Origin: Clostridia bacterium
GTDB taxonomy: Bacteria > Bacillota > Clostridia > Monoglobales > Firm-18
Length of the DNA: 16,358 nt
Assembly (NCBI GenBank): GCA_017408205.1
Contig: JAFQVC010000006.1
Location: forward strand, 1 to 16,358
Direction of reading: 5' to 3'
A model generated the notes under the pieces. The model was not told the DNA's origin. It ran no database searches and saw nothing but the letters and a program-made list of their open reading frames with translations. A program made the translations under genes and the position numbers. The first letter of the stretch is position 1, and the number at the start of each line of letters is the position of its first letter. This document shows, in pieces, positions 15,603 to 16,358 of this stretch.

Positions 15603-16358
15603 TTATTTTGTCATACTTGCAACTTCTTCGGCAAAGTTGTCTGATTTCTTTTCAAGACCTTCGCCTTTTTCAAATCTTACATAGTCAAGTAATTTAACAC
15701 CTTTTGATTCAAGGTATTTACCTACTGTTATGCTGTCATCCTTAACAAATGCCTGTTGCAATAAGCAGTTTTGTTCATAGAATTTGTTGATTTTACCGCC
15801 AACCATTTTTTCAATAATATTGTCAGGTTTAGAAGCATTTTTGGGATCTTCTTTAATCTGAGCAATAATGATTGCTTTTTCTTTTTCAACATCTTCTGCA
15901 GGAACGCTGTCCTGGTCTTTATATAAAGGATTGATTGCTGCAATCTGCATAGCGCAATCCTTTGCTGCAGTTTTAACGTCTTCGCTTGTCATATCGCCTT
16001 CGATTTTAACCATAACACCGATTCTGCCTGCTGCGTGGATATAACCTACAACGCCGCCTTCATATCTTGCAAATCTTCTTAAATTCATATTTTCGCCAAT
16101 TTTTGCGATTTTTTCTGTTAACATATCTTTGATTGTTACAGAGTTGTCGTCAACGAATTTAGAATCCAACAAAGCATCTACATCTGCAGGGTTTGTAGCA
16201 ATAACCTGTTTTGCAATATTTTTAACAAGTGTCTGGAATTCTTCGTTTTTAGCAACGAAGTCTGTTTCAGAGTTAACTTCTACCATTGCACCAACGTTAC
16301 CGTCGATAACAATGTCAACAAGACCTTCTGAAGCAATTCTTCCTGCTTTTTTCTGAGC
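15603..16358 (-). CDS. tsf: Elongation factor Ts (5' end outside the window)
   Basis: Guanine-nucleotide exchange factor that regenerates EF-Tu-GTP during translation. The reading frame is open to the right edge: residues AQKKAGRIASEGLVDIVIDG lie upstream of an internal Met codon at 16286. So 251 C-terminal residues are present and roughly 50 N-terminal residues (the UBA-like domain and the TDFV-preceding helix) are off the window. VEVNSETDFVAKNEEF is the diagnostic core motif contacting EF-Tu. The downstream dimerisation region (ARYEGGVVGYIHAAGRIGVMVKIEGD) and the C-terminal module are intact. Normally tsf lies between rpsB and pyrH/frr; here it is followed by rpmH. A weak 6-bp hairpin overlaps its stop codon. 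Confidence 0.96.
   Translation of the reverse strand, partial: AQKKAGRIASEGLVDIVIDGNVGAMVEVNSETDFVAKNEEFQTLVKNIAKQVIATNPADVDALLDSKFVDDNSVTIKDMLTEKIAKIGENMNLRRFARYEGGVVGYIHAAGRIGVMVKIEGDMTSEDVKTAAKDCAMQIAAINPLYKDQDSVPAEDVEKEKAIIIAQIKEDPKNASKPDNIIEKMVGGKINKFYEQNCLLQQAFVKDDSITVGKYLESKGVKLLDYVRFEKGEGLEKKSDNFAEEVASMTK

Noticed and set aside
15597..15612. GACAAA/TTTGTC hairpin at the end of tsf as a terminator
   Set aside because: Only a 6-bp AT-rich stem with no real T-run behind it; too weak to separate tsf from rpmH.

Overview
The window is AT-rich, densely packed, low-GC bacterial DNA with strong purine-rich ribosome binding sites. Its gene content and protein variants point to an anaerobic member of the Firmicutes, class Clostridia. 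The evidence is a short NagB, a signal-peptide-free short YidC beside YidD, a NifS/NifU/MnmA set with an extra-cysteine MnmA, and a Gram-positive type PcrA. It is essentially chromosomal housekeeping sequence. I see no transposase, phage gene, CRISPR array, tRNA, rRNA or defence system.

Layout. Positions 1 to about 4911 are transcribed rightwards: nagB, then a soluble UDP-GlcNAc 4,6-dehydratase-like gene 4 bp behind it. A new consensus promoter follows, with its -35 box on the dehydratase stop codon. It drives serC and serA (serine synthesis), which end in a strong terminator hairpin. nth (endonuclease III) comes next. From 4921 to the right edge everything is on the minus strand. Read in transcription order it is: tsf (5' end cut by the window edge), rpmH, rnpA, yidD, yidC, jag, a 99-bp structured element, mnmE, mnmG, a consensus promoter, nifS, nifU, mnmA and pcrA. 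The two halves converge at 4911/4921 on one shared bidirectional terminator.

How the genes fit together. rpmH-rnpA-yidD-yidC-jag-mnmE-mnmG is the conserved block normally found beside dnaA and oriC. Here its upstream neighbour is tsf rather than dnaA, with only 34 bp between tsf and rpmH. Downstream it runs into nifS-nifU-mnmA instead of rsmG/parAB. As a result, enzymes for both halves of the wobble-uridine modification cmnm5s2U34 lie in one stretch: MnmE/MnmG for the C5 side chain, and NifS (sulfur donor) plus MnmA for 2-thiolation, with NifU as Fe-S scaffold.

Most interesting points: (1) the three-way-junction-like element between jag and mnmE; (2) tsf in place of dnaA ahead of rpmH; (3) the contiguous tRNA-U34 and Fe-S cluster, whose MnmA carries the C-X2-C signature of the Fe-S type; (4) a perfect 12-bp hairpin between rpmH and rnpA; (5) a Cys/His-rich tail on NifU; (6) a YidC with Asn at the usual groove arginine. 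No clearly new biological system is visible.
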